Origin: Gryganskiella cystojenkinii
Lineage: Eukaryota; Mortierellomycota; Mortierellomycetes; Mortierellales; Mortierellaceae
Direction of reading: 5' to 3'
DNA: 52,543 bases
NCBI GenBank assembly: GCA_015852425.1
Contig: JAAAIG010000183.1
Coordinates: 1-52,543, forward strand
Shown: positions 1 to 10,951 of the stretch, piece by piece
Numbering within the stretch: the stretch's first letter is position 1
How the letters are laid out: the number at the start of each line of letters is the position of its first letter
Notes under the pieces: model-generated
Seen by the model: only the letters and a program-made list of their open reading frames with translations
What the model was told of the DNA's origin: nothing
The model's database searches: none
Program-made: the position numbers and the translations under genes

Positions 1-820
1 CCCAAATGGAAAGGCAAATAAGGCTTAGCTTCAAGGAAGGCTGGGCCGAGTCTAGTTTTCAAGAACTTTTTTTTATTTTTTTATTAGCGTTTTGTCCAGC
101 ATTGTGATCGTACAAAGACACGATATGATTTTTTGGTGCCTCAAAACACAAAAAATGGAACGCGTCCTTATTTTGTTGTCTGTCAAGAATGGGGTTTGCG
201 TTGTGCCCCCCCCCCCACGTCTTCATTATGTGCAAGGTACATTGCTTGAGGCAATTGAGATAACAACGAAACGAGACTTTCAGAGTTCTTATCTTCAAAA
301 CGGACGCCAGTCCAGCATTGATTTGTTCGAGAGGATCAAGGGTACGAGAAAAAAAGGGTTCACGGTGTCTGAATGGGGTACGTCTGTCCAATACTATGCC
401 TTGGATACCAAAAAAAAGAGAGCACATGCCTTGACTTGCCGCTTACGAAAAGGTTCTCCTGGTTGGAGAGGAAAAAGGTTTATATTTTTTTTTCTCTGTC
501 GGCCACACGGTGGGATTCTCTCCCTCCCCTCTTTACCAAGCAAAGTTCAATCTCAACGCCATGACCATGCGAGAGCAAACAACAACTCGTTTGGTTGGTT
601 AATGGAATGGCAGAAACAATACAAAGCGGTAGTTGGGAAGGGAACTGAAAAAAAAAGAGTTCTTGTTTACTTTCTCTCTTCCTCACCCATTCTTTCTTTC
701 TTGCCCCTCCCCCTTTCCCCCCCTTCAGGCACATTCATTCGTTCGTTCTCCTCCTCCCTTCTCTCATCACCGGCGACAATCAAAGGGAGGGAAAGCAAAC
801 AAACACAACAAAAAATAATC
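1..820 (+). other. Upstream region and leader of the cotransporter gene
   Basis: No gene is supported here. The reading frame is open from 92 into the cotransporter start, but its translation before 821 is low-complexity and resembles nothing, so I treat it as chance. There is a run of 12 C at 206-217. A strongly pyrimidine-rich tract (about 660-775) sits directly before the ATG, the usual leader or core promoter composition in this window. The left window edge may cut a neighbouring gene's regulatory region. Confidence 0.5.
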
Positions 821-3800
821 ATGTCTCAGTCCAATCGACACCCTCAACATGGTCCAGTGTCCTCTGTAGATTTCAATTCCCTGCAACCAAAGTCAAGACC
901 TCGACTAGAGCGACCCAACTCTTCACCCTCGACCGCCACAACTGCCTCGGCCCTTATAGCCCCTTCAAGAAACATCCACGATACCCTTTCTGCCCTCTCT
1001 TCTTCCTCTTCCACAGCCTCCTCGTCAACAGCGGGGCCAGGCGCAGGTACGTCAGGAGGCAGCCGAGGTGGCGGTAAACGACCTCCAAATGCTGTCCTAC
1101 CAGGACGGCAACGACCCAAAACCGCGTACCAGGCAGTGACCTGGAAAGAGAACCTGGACGCGTTCAACCGACGACTCCGACGGGGGAGTCTTAGTTTCGA
1201 TGCTGAAGCACAAGAGGAAGAAATGGCCAGCCAGGCCCTCGCAGAAGCTCGAGCACAAGCAAAAGCGCAACAAAAGAAACAAGCCAGAGAGACGATACAC
1301 CCTCATCATCATCGTCGTCGGCCGCAACATGAAGAAGATCATATGGATCCTTCGCTGCAAAACGATACACAAGAAGGTACGATAGGAGGTCTACAACAAA
1401 AATCTTCTCAGGCTGTGTTTGGACATGGACACAGCACTTTTTTCTTCTGTTACTCATTTTCTTAGTGCCATGGGGAGTCCGCTCTATTTTTTTTATTTTT
1501 TTTTTTTGTTGTTGTTGTTTGTTTGGTATCTGACTTCCAACGCTCTTTTTTCACCCTCTCCTTTTTCTCGACGGGTCATTAGCTTCAGGACCAGGGGTGA
1601 ATGTAGCAGCCGCGGATGAAAACACAACCCTCCTCGGGAACAACACCAGAAAGAGTATCGGGAGATCTTCCAACGGCGACGTATTTCAAGGTTATGGTAC
1701 TGCGTCCGAGCAAAATTATCAGCATCGTGAAGAAGAAGGAGGAAGACTCTCGCTTGATTCCATCCCAGGATTCTCAAAGGGGCGAGCCGCCATCACAGGC
1801 TTGCTGAACCTGCGCCATCGCAATCATATCAAGGGTGATCAGACTCCACCATCAGATGGAGAATCATCGCACGATCCAGCGTTCCCTACTCTCTTGAACC
1901 CAGTAGTACCGACCAAGAAATCTTCGAAATTAGGCGTCTTCTCGGGCGTGTTTGTTCCCTGTGTACTAAGTATCTGGGGCATTATCCTCTTCCTGCGTTT
2001 TGGTTTCATCATTGGTCAGGCCGGTGTTATGGGGACAATGGCCATGTTCATTGTCGGCTACGCAATCAATATCTTTACGACACTGTCTCTCAGTGCCATC
2101 AGTACCAATGGCACGGTACGAGGTAAGGAACCGAAATCGGAGCCAATTGTCATCAAGGAGATCCAATATAATATGGGTCGATATTTTTTTTTTTTTTTGC
2201 ATAATGAAGGGGGTGTGAGTTCATATTACTAAAAGCCCAATACACCATTTGTTCATATGCTTCCTTCCTTTTTTTATGTTAGGTGGAGGCGTGTACTATC
2301 TCCTAAGCCGAAGTTTAGGACCCGAGTTTGGCGGGAGTATCGGATTGATCTATTTCTTGGGAAACGTGATCGGATGTGGGATGAACGTTCTCGGTTTTGT
2401 GGAACCTTTGATTTCCAACTTTGGTGAATCCTCGGGTACCGTTTACAGGGTCCTACCTGAGAGCAAGGTAAGAAGGGAGAAAACAGGGCGAAGTAGAGGA
2501 GGGGTGAGGGTGTGAAACAAAGAGTCATGCACACAGGAATTCACTGCAGGTGGTGGCGTCGCTGCATATTTGCTCTTTTGCACTCATGATGAACGAGAAC
2601 TGGATCACTAACCCAGTTGCTCTTTCATCTCTTTATTCTTCTTGTTTTTGTTAGCTTTGGGATTTCATCTACGGAACAATTCTTCTGGTGTTGTGCACGT
2701 TAGTTTGCTTGGTCGGGTCCAAGGTAAGAATGACGATTTTGGCTGTCTCTCGCCCATACACATATACTTATGATCCTGTCACTGACCATACCCTTCTCAT
2801 ATTCTATTTTTTCCTCTCCTGGTACGACTTCTTTCTATTACCCCTGCAGTTGTTCTCCCGTGCATCATTAGTGTTAGCTATGATCATCCTACTCTCGACC
2901 TTATCGATTTTCATCTCCTTTGCAGTCGTCGAACCATTTACACATCCGGAGCGTAATATTGAATATACAGGATTCTCATGGGCGACACTTCAGGAGAATA
3001 TGTGGCCAAAGTTTACGACCACCACAGGACCTGATGGACCCAAAGAGAGTTTTCAGTCCGTCTTTGGAGTCCTCTTCCCGGCCTGCATCGGTATTCTTGC
3101 CGGCGCCTCCATGTCGGGCGATCTCGAAGACCCAAGCAAATCAATCCCCAGTGGAACACTGTGGGCTGTTGGATCGACTTTTTGTGTGTATACCTTCATC
3201 GTGGTCTTGATGGGAGGTTCTATCTCGCGTAGTACTATGTACACGGACTTGAGTGTCCTGCAGGATGTAAGTATCACTCGACTTGACTTAGAAAAATCGC
3301 ATGTTATTGATCCCTCTCGATCTAATTTCGTCTTTCTCCTTGCTACACACAGATCTCCGTCTCCCCCCTTTCAATTGCAGCAGGAGCATTAGCAGCATCG
3401 GTCTTTGCAACCCTGGGTAGTGTTATCGGTGCGGCAAAAATTCTCCAGGCCATTGCCCGAGACAACCTCTTACCCTTCCTCTCGGCCTTTGGTCAGGGAA
3501 CTCCCAAAACTGATGAACCAACTTTGGCCGTTCTCTTGACATTTATTCTCTGTCAGTTTTGTTTGTTCCTCACGGACATGAACGCGATCGCAATGTTTGT
3601 CTCGATGGTAACACTCTTGACGTTCTTGATCATCAACTTGGCCTGCTTCCTTCTCAAGATCGGTTCCGCTCCCAATTTCCGGCCAAGTTTCCGGTTTTTC
3701 CATTGGTGGACCGCCTTTGGCGGCATGGTCATGTGTGCTTTGGTGATGGGACTCGTCGATTTGGGCAAGTCTCTGTTGAGTGGACTGATCGTTGCCGTGA

Positions 3801-6800
3801 TTTTTATCTGGATTCATTACTGGTCCCCGCCGAAACGATGGGGCGATGTCACACAGTCGCTGATTTACCATCAAGTCCGAAAATATCTCTTGCGACTGGA
3901 CTCTCGCAAGGAACACGTCAAGTTTTGGCGACCCCAGATCCTGTTGTTAGTCCATCATCCAAGATCCGAGTATCACTTGATTCAGTTCTGCAATCATTTG
4001 AAAAAGGGAGCCCTGTACGTTCTTGGTCACATCATCTTGGGAGATCTCAGGGATGTGTTACCAGAGTACAGAAGGCAGCAAGGCAGTTGGCTCAAGTTTG
4101 TGGACGTGTTACAGGTCAAGGCGTTTGTGAACTTGGCTGTCGCGGATTCAGTCAGGATCGGAGCCAGGAATTTGTTGATCGGAACTGGATTAGGAGGCAT
4201 GAGACCCAACATTGTAGTCTTGGGTTCTTTTAATCTGGATCGGTTCCTAAAGGCCAAGGAAGAGGAGCAAAGACGCGCGAATGCCTTGCAGCTTCGACAG
4301 CAGCAACAACAAACGGAGGGAGGTCCGATTCCACAAGTCGCCGGTCCACCTCCTATTCTCCTTCATTCTCACGGGCTGGCTCAACAACACAAAGGATCCA
4401 CATTCATTTCGAGTTCGACCCATATGACGAAATCCGGTATGGAAGAGACCTTACTCAATATCCCCATCAGTCTCCCGATTGACAATATCCGAGTCGAGGC
4501 TCCGATCAAGATTACGGATTATGTTTCGATCATCGAAGATGTACTCTCGCTCAACAAGGCTGTCGCGATCGCATATGGATTCGAGAAGCTGGATCTACCC
4601 ACCGAGGAACAAAACAAGAGTCTTTGGAGTCTGTTTGGTTTTGGATCTCACAGTGGTCACAGTAACCAACAGCAATCAATGTCGGCGTCGGCCTCGAGAG
4701 CGTCTTCGGTGTTCCACCATGGAGAGTCAAGCAAAAAGAACAAGAAGAAAAAGTATATTGATCTTTGGCCGATGCAGATGTCAGTCACGCCTTTGCCTTG
4801 CTTTGATCATCATCATCATCCAAGAGGCTCTTCAGGAGCTCAGAAGCGCATGTCAAGGGATATGAGCGGCAGTCTCAATTCGTCTCCTATGATGGCGCAT
4901 GGCTTCGGTGGTAGCGAGAGTGGGCATGGCATATCGTACTCTGAGACTGGAATTCCGCCTCCTCAGCAACATCCCAGAACAGAGGCCAATCTGACCAACT
5001 TTGATACGTACACGATGGTCCTGCAGATGGGTTGTATTCTCCATATGGTCCCGCATTGGAAGGAGAATTTCTTGCTCCGCGTCATGGTCTTCGTCGAATA
5101 CAAGGAAGATGTCGAGGAGGAGAAGAAACGATTGAAAGCTCTGTTGGAGAACCTGAGAATCCCCGCCGAGGTCAAAGTTATGTGTCTGGATAGTGGCGAT
5201 AGCAAAACTTACGATCGATTAGTTAAGGGTGAGGGATTGGACGAGTACCCAATGGATGCCGGTCTTGTCGATGAATACGAACTCGAGTCGTATGAAGAAG
5301 AGGAAGATACTGAGGAACAGTCTTCTGACGACGGAGAAGAAGGAGAGGGCATCAAAGACTCTCTGCCTACGGCAGCCTCGACTGATCCCAGGAATATTCG
5401 CCCGCTCTGGCAACAGTCCCCTCCTCCACTGGCAGAAGAAGACGGGAGTGGAAATTTCTCTGAGCCAGAACACCCCATTTCTTCCTCACCTACCACTGTA
5501 CCTACTGCGGACGTTCACGAGGACGGCAAGGACTCCTCACACGAGACCGGACCCTACTCCAATTTCGCAGGACATGGCCCAATTACTCGGTCTCGAACCA
5601 CATCCTCGTCTGGCACCAGCCACCAACAATCGCAGCCACTGCAACAAGTACCGCACCATCCGCCAATCTTTGAAGCATCAGGACCGCCACCTCAACGCCG
5701 TCGGACAATCTCTCATCCCGACAAACCGAAGCGAATCCAGTCCTCTTCACCAGGACTAGCTCGTGCAGGAAGCGTCAACGTTGGTGCAGCTGGAAGACAA
5801 CCTCTGCGATCCAGCACTGCGCTCTCACCCCGATTACGACAGGGTGGCTTCCTTACTGGTGGCTCCTCCTCAGCCCACCCTATTGCCGTGAGTGGTACTG
5901 GATTGAGGTATCGGTCCTCGATGATGGTTGGCCACTCTGGGTCTCCTTCATCGACTTCTGCAGATGCCGCGATGGCGTCAAGATTAGGCACATCGGTCCC
6001 CCTGGGTGCCTCGATGAATTTCCGAATCGCTGTACCATTACCACGCCAATATTTTGATCCGAACGGTATGAACTCTGAGAGTGAGTCGGATTCCATCAGC
6101 AGTGAGGATGATGAGACCTATGACCATAACGACGACGATTTGGTCTATGGTGGTGGTGCTGGTGGTAGTATCGCTGGTGTATCAGCAGGAGCCACAGTTG
6201 GTCAGCGGCCTACCCAGCAGTTCTCTCAGTCGTTATCGCCACTCGGTCTTCGTCAGCCACAACCACAACAACAGCATCCTCACCTCCTCAACAAGTGGCA
6301 ACCAACTCTCCCGACTCTCCCTCAACAACCGCCTCAACAACAACAACAACCTTCCCAGCAAACGTCCTCTTCAGAGTCGTTTGCCCATACCTCTTTAGGT
6401 TCTGAACCCGGTCTCGGTATCGCGATAGGCCCCTCACATCGAGGCCACGTCGATACTGAACGGGATACGCCCGATACAGGCTCCGGTCCCGGCTTTACTT
6501 CCAATTTTACGCATCATCCATTCAGAGGAGGCGACAATAGCGGCATGACCAAGAATCCTTGGGTTGAGTCCAGTAACTCTTCTGCGTCTCATTCTGCAGA
6601 TACCCTTCAGTCTTTGATTACTTCGTCTTTAGCACCTCAGCAACAACAGGATCGAGCACCAGCGCACCAAGGATTCGAACAACCGGATCAATCTTTAGGA
6701 CAGGCTCCAATTATCTTTGGTGATGGTAGCGAGCATGTCCTTCCTTACTCGACGTCACCTCCTGCGGATCAAAATGTCGGAGTCCCTGGTATCAGTCAAC

Positions 6801-7141
6801 AATATAATCATCTACAACATCCCTCTTCGTCATCACCGATTCCAGCCCTCGGGCTCGATCGTACAGACACCATGGCTACAGGTCCTTCGCCGCCGATTCA
6901 ATTTGATCATTTAGGGCCTGAGGCTCAACTCTTGATTTTGAACGAACTGATGCGCATCCATTCCTCGTCAGAGACGACTTCGATCGTGTTTACGACAGTT
7001 CCGGCGCCTGAGGAAGGAACCAGTCTAAGTGAACAATCCTCGATTGCTTATGTGGATCAATTGGACTCCTTGATGGAAGGCATCGATGTGCCTGTGCTGT
7101 TGATTCATGCCAAGAGTCTGACGGTAACCATGACCTTGTAA
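821..7141 (+). CDS. VHC1: Cation-chloride cotransporter, Vhc1/KCC type
   Basis: Predicted K+-Cl- symporter of the SLC12 family; the yeast homologue Vhc1 sits in the vacuolar membrane. Exons 821-1376, 1583-2122, 2283-2467, 2655-2723, 2850-3266 and 3353-7141 join in frame to 1851 aa; exon 2 could also begin at 1589. Residues 1-300 are Ser/Thr/Pro-rich and look disordered. The transmembrane core starts near residue 302 ([20 protein letters not shown]) and contains the family motifs [10 protein letters not shown] and [14 protein letters not shown] and the Cl-/K+-site-type segment [15 protein letters not shown]. The cytosolic domain follows ([18 protein letters not shown]). A Q/S/P-rich, disordered stretch of about 550 residues (roughly 1220-1770) separates it from the conserved end ([20 protein letters not shown]). 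Family members are usually about 1000-1200 aa, so the excess is mostly the two disordered parts. The stop is only 146 bp from the stop of convergent TIF6. Identity is strong; exact splice sites are inferred. Confidence 0.93.
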
Positions 7142-7150
7142 AAATTAAAA

Positions 7151-7156
7151 AATAAA
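7151..7156 (+). terminator. AATAAA polyadenylation signal of VHC1
   Basis: AATAAA lies ten bases after the VHC1 stop, within the 146-bp gap between two convergent genes. The 3' UTRs therefore probably overlap the opposite transcript. Confidence 0.5.
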
Positions 7157-7287
7157 TATACATGTAACCAACCGACTCTTCACCGTCCTCCATAGAAAAC
7201 GAAGTAAAAGAAAAAGAAAAGCAAAGCATTTCCAATCTGAGGCAAACAAGAGTTTCCGTGGATGTTAAAAAAAGATGGTATTGTCAT

Positions 7288-8411
7288 TTATGCGTAGGTA
7301 TCTACAAGAGTATCGCGCAGATCCTGAACGACCGCGGAGGGAGCGTTATGATCTTGGAGTTTGAAGACATTCTCGACTACAGAGAGTTCAGTCGCGGTTG
7401 AGTCCAATCCAGCGAACGCACACCAATCATTCACCAACAACCCGGCGCCGATCACGTCTGAACCACGGTTGATCGTTCCTGCGACCACTATTTTCAAGTG
7501 AAGCGAACAGAGAGCCGTGATTGTTAGTATAAATGACATTACAGCCAAAACACGGTCATTATTGGCGTCTTTTAAACCAAAAAAAAAGGTAGGAACAGAC
7601 TTACGTGGTACTTGCAAAAGTGTCGACAACTCATCCTGATCCTGAATCGACGTTCTTGGGTGGACCAGGCCACCTTGATTCGTCAACGCACAATAACTTC
7701 CGACTAGGACCTGATCTGCGACGGTCTGACGAAAGACCTCGACTTGCAAGACATCGGCGACAATCTCTTCAGTCTCTCGATCGAGATCAGGGTGGATCAA
7801 GGCCACATAATCATTACAGGCAATGACGTTCCCGAGTGCTGAGAGACGTTCTTCTACACGCTGGATGCGGACCGATTCTGGAAGAGAGTTTCGCAAATGA
7901 AGAAGTTCCTGATCGGTTGTAGTCGAGGGAACGAGGAGTCCATGACGGTTTCCGACACAGAGCCGTCCAAGGATTCGAGTGCCCGCAATCGAGGTATGGA
8001 CAATCGGGATCACATCCTTTAGTTCTGATTCAAAGACGCTGTTGTATTTTTTTTTTTTTTAAATAATGACAGTTATTTGGTCAGTCGCCAATCTGTATTA
8101 TGCATTGACATGAAGGTATGTTGACAAGAAAGTCTTGTTTTGTGTTTGCCTGTTTTTTTTTACCTGTAAAAGTTCTCAGAGCCACCTAGGGCAACGAGAC
8201 AATAGCTATTCGTGAGCATGGCAAAGACGCCGATCTCATTGTTGTTTTCGAATTGTGCGCCTATTTTGTGAGTTTAATATACGTCCATCAGATGAGTTTA
8301 GTGAAAGTGTTCGTTTTCTGATATCCCCATTAGATCAAAAATGAAATTCTTGTTTTTTGGTGGCGCTTCTCGACTGCAAAAAAAAAACTCCAGGAACTTA
8401 CGAACTGCCAT
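7288..8411 (-). CDS. TIF6: Eukaryotic translation initiation factor 6 (60S anti-association factor)
   Basis: eIF6 binds the 60S subunit in nucleolus and cytoplasm, is needed for 60S biogenesis, and prevents premature joining to 40S. Exons on the minus strand are 8411-8402, 8260-8164, 8038-7605 and 7487-7288, giving 246 aa, the usual length of about 245. Recognisable blocks are [118 protein letters not shown] and [11 protein letters not shown], in the order expected of the five-fold pentein repeat. The first coding exon is only 10 nt (ATGGCAGTTC) with a perfect GTAAGT donor; it is needed to give the conserved start MAVRAQFENN. It shares a 683-bp divergent promoter with MIR1. Confidence 0.97.
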
Positions 8412-9094
8412 TGTTAATTAGACTTTATAAAATGATGAAGGGATAAAGGGTGAATGCAAGTACAAAGGAAAGTCAAAGGGTATACGGAGGATGCTTGAAT
8501 GAATCCCTGGGACTCCTTCCACTCGCTTTTATAACGACGCTGGTCTGCTGCGTCGGAACTGTGGCTTATGAATCCGCAGCTGGATTCATCAAAGAGGGGC
8601 GCAGAAATCAACCTTGAGTGGGCGGACTACGTAAAAATTTCCAAGGAATTTTTCAAGGTCTTTAAAGTGCAAGAAATGGTTGTTTATTTTACCCTTGTCG
8701 TCGATGGTGAGGAAAACATTTGGCGTTCAGAAAACGAAAGTGGCTGCAGAGTTTGGCTAGAGATGTACTAACGGACACCATCTCGCCTTTCTGCTCTAGT
8801 TCACTTTGCAAATCCCCCTCTCTTTTTTAGCTTTCCGTTTGGGATGTCCATTTTTGGGGTCTGCGAACACGGACACAGAGCCAGATTAAGGGAATCGACG
8901 GATTCTTCCGCTCTCAGCGTTCAAGTCACAAAGCCTCAGCCATCTTGATAGCAGACCATTCATAATAAATACGTTGTGGACATCTAGCCAAACGTTTGTG
9001 TTCTTCGTTTCAAAAGCACATTCTATTTGTCCGTTCTCAATCTTCTCCACTCTCCTCTCTCATCCACTCGCTCCTCAACAGCGACTCTATCAAA
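8412..9094. promoter_or_regulatory. Divergent promoter between TIF6 and MIR1
   Basis: This 683-bp gap separates two divergent housekeeping genes and must hold both promoters. The MIR1 side ends in a C/T-rich leader (about 9040-9090). A 67-codon open frame at 8568-8771 has no family resemblance and is not called as a gene. Confidence 0.6.
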
Positions 9095-10036
9095 ATGGCT
9101 CTGACACAACAACGACAAAAGACCATCGCTCCTCCAACGGGACTTGACCTCTACTCTCGCTTTGCTCTCGCTGGTGCAGTCGGTTGTGGTGTCACTCACG
9201 GTGCCCTCACACCCATTGACGTCGTCAAGACCCGAATTCAACTTGAGCCCGCCATATTCAACAAGGGTATGAGGTCTGGTTTTCGTCAAGTGATTCAAGC
9301 CGAGGGTGCCACCGCGCTCCTGACAGGATTCGGTCCCACTTTTACCGGTTACTTTTTACAAGGCGCCTTCAAATTCGGAGGGGTCGAGTTCTGGAAAAAG
9401 ACCTTTATCGACGCCCTCGGACAGGAGAACGCAGCCAACAACCGGACAGCGATTTATATGGCGGCCGCAGGCATCGCCGAGTTCTTTGCGTCTGTTGCGC
9501 TCTGCCCCTTGGAGGCGACTCGAATCCGACTGGTCTCACAACCGACTTTTGCCACGGGCCTTGTCTCGGGCTTTTCTAAGATCTTGAAGGAAGAAGGTGT
9601 CCTCCGGGGGTTCTATTCAGGATTCGGCCCCATCTTACTGAAACAGATTCCCTACACAATGACAAAGTTTGCTGCTTACGAACACGCTATGGACTATATC
9701 CTCGAGCGCGTGGGTCCCAAAAATAATCTGTCGGATCTCCAGATGACCGGGGTCAATCTAGGTGCGGGTCTGTTGTCCGGCATCGCGGCTGCGATCGTGT
9801 CTCAACCTGCGGATACGCTCTTGTCTAAGATCAACAAGACTTCAGGAGCAGGGTCTGGTTCGATCATGTCTCGTCTGATGGGTTTGGCTCAAGAACTCGG
9901 ACCCCGAGGTCTGTTCATCGGCCTGGGTCCTCGTATTGTGATGGTCGGTACTTTGACCGCTTTTCAGTTTGCTATCTATGGTGATATCAAGAAAGCACTT
10001 GGCGCCACCAACTCAATCGAGATTCGCAAGGCATAA
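9095..10036 (+). CDS. MIR1: Mitochondrial phosphate carrier, Mir1 type
   Basis: An inner-membrane carrier that imports phosphate with H+ (or in exchange for OH-) for ATP synthesis. It is a single exon of 313 aa with three mitochondrial-carrier repeats, each with its signature: PIDVVKTRIQ (repeat 1), PLEATRIRLV (repeat 2) and PADTLLSKIN (repeat 3). Specific Mir1 features are GCGVTHGALTPIDVVK, EGATALLTGFGPTFTGY, QGAFKFGGVEFWKK and the second-repeat block FYSGFGPILLKQIPYTMTKF. The ATG at 9095 follows CAAA and a C/T-rich leader. The frame is open 33 codons further upstream, but the family N-terminus begins here. There is no cleavable presequence, as in yeast Mir1. Confidence 0.97.
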   Translation: MALTQQRQKTIAPPTGLDLYSRFALAGAVGCGVTHGALTPIDVVKTRIQLEPAIFNKGMRSGFRQVIQAEGATALLTGFGPTFTGYFLQGAFKFGGVEFWKKTFIDALGQENAANNRTAIYMAAAGIAEFFASVALCPLEATRIRLVSQPTFATGLVSGFSKILKEEGVLRGFYSGFGPILLKQIPYTMTKFAAYEHAMDYILERVGPKNNLSDLQMTGVNLGAGLLSGIAAAIVSQPADTLLSKINKTSGAGSGSIMSRLMGLAQELGPRGLFIGLGPRIVMVGTLTAFQFAIYGDIKKALGATNSIEIRKA

Positions 10037-10951
10037 AAGTCTGAACAAGAGTCTTGGACACTGTGGGGGTAACTTGGAACCGTCTCTCAAACGCTCGCCC
10101 AAGAGTAGACAGATAAACATTGCTTTTTCTAGATACGTATAATCTGCATCCACAAATAAACGCGGAAATGACTTTTCCTGTGTGATATTTAGTATGTTCA
10201 CCCAGCATGCTCACGTTAAGTTTCCAGCTTTTCTCTTTTCCATTGTCCCAACCGACAGCAATTGGGTGCTATAACATAGAGATGGCTCTTTTCGATTGCC
10301 AACACGAAAAAAAAAAAAAAAAAATTGGTGGCGTGTGGTCAAATTCGCTGCTTTGGCAAAAAAACATCTCCGAAGCACTCCATTCGAGGTCAGGTTTTTT
10401 CTGTTATTTTTCTGCTGTCCCCGCACGCGACCTTTCCTTCCCACAGGTACGCCCTTCATGCTGACAAGGAAAACTACCCTTGCTCTTTCTCACTTGCATT
10501 CACCACGTATACTTGTAATGGTACATGAATTATATTTTTAGAAAAGAAAGAGTTTTGTTTTTGCTTGCTAGAAAAACGATAAAAGAACTATAGAAAAAAA
10601 AGTCTTTTTACAAGAGGAGAAAAGAAGGACAAGAACAAAAGATGTCGTCGTTGAATTCCTCTAACCACGTATCTTTTGAACCTTCCATTATGTTGCTTTT
10701 TGTGGAATGGCAGAGAAATAAGAACAGAGCGGGGAGAGTGAGATAGCAAAAAAGGGGGCACAAGACAATTGAGAGAGAGATAGAAACAGAAAACGAACAA
10801 AAATGAGAAAGGAAGACGAGCAAACAGAGAAAGAAAACACCTAAACAAAACACAGCACTTGCTTTTTGCCAAGTGCATAATCTATCCCCTTCAAGCAACA
10901 ACAACAAAAGACTCCTCCAATTTTCTTGATTGCCAGTCAGAGGCCGTCAAG
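10037..10951. other. Convergent intergenic region between MIR1 and the WOPR gene
   Basis: 915 bp between two convergent stop codons. It contains homopolymer A tracts (for example 10306-10324) and purine-rich low-complexity sequence at 10590-10860. Open frames here are repetitive in composition and resemble nothing. I see no RNA gene. Confidence 0.5.
10155..10160 (+). terminator. AATAAA polyadenylation signal of MIR1
   Basis: AATAAA lies about 120 nt after the MIR1 stop, the best 3'-processing signal in this convergent intergenic region. Confidence 0.5.

Noticed and set aside
92..820. Upstream extension of the cotransporter frame (243 codons)
   Set aside because: Low-complexity translation, includes the pyrimidine-rich leader, and the family does not need it.
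8568..8771. 67-codon frame in the TIF6/MIR1 promoter
   Set aside because: Short, no similarity, lies in the expected divergent promoter.
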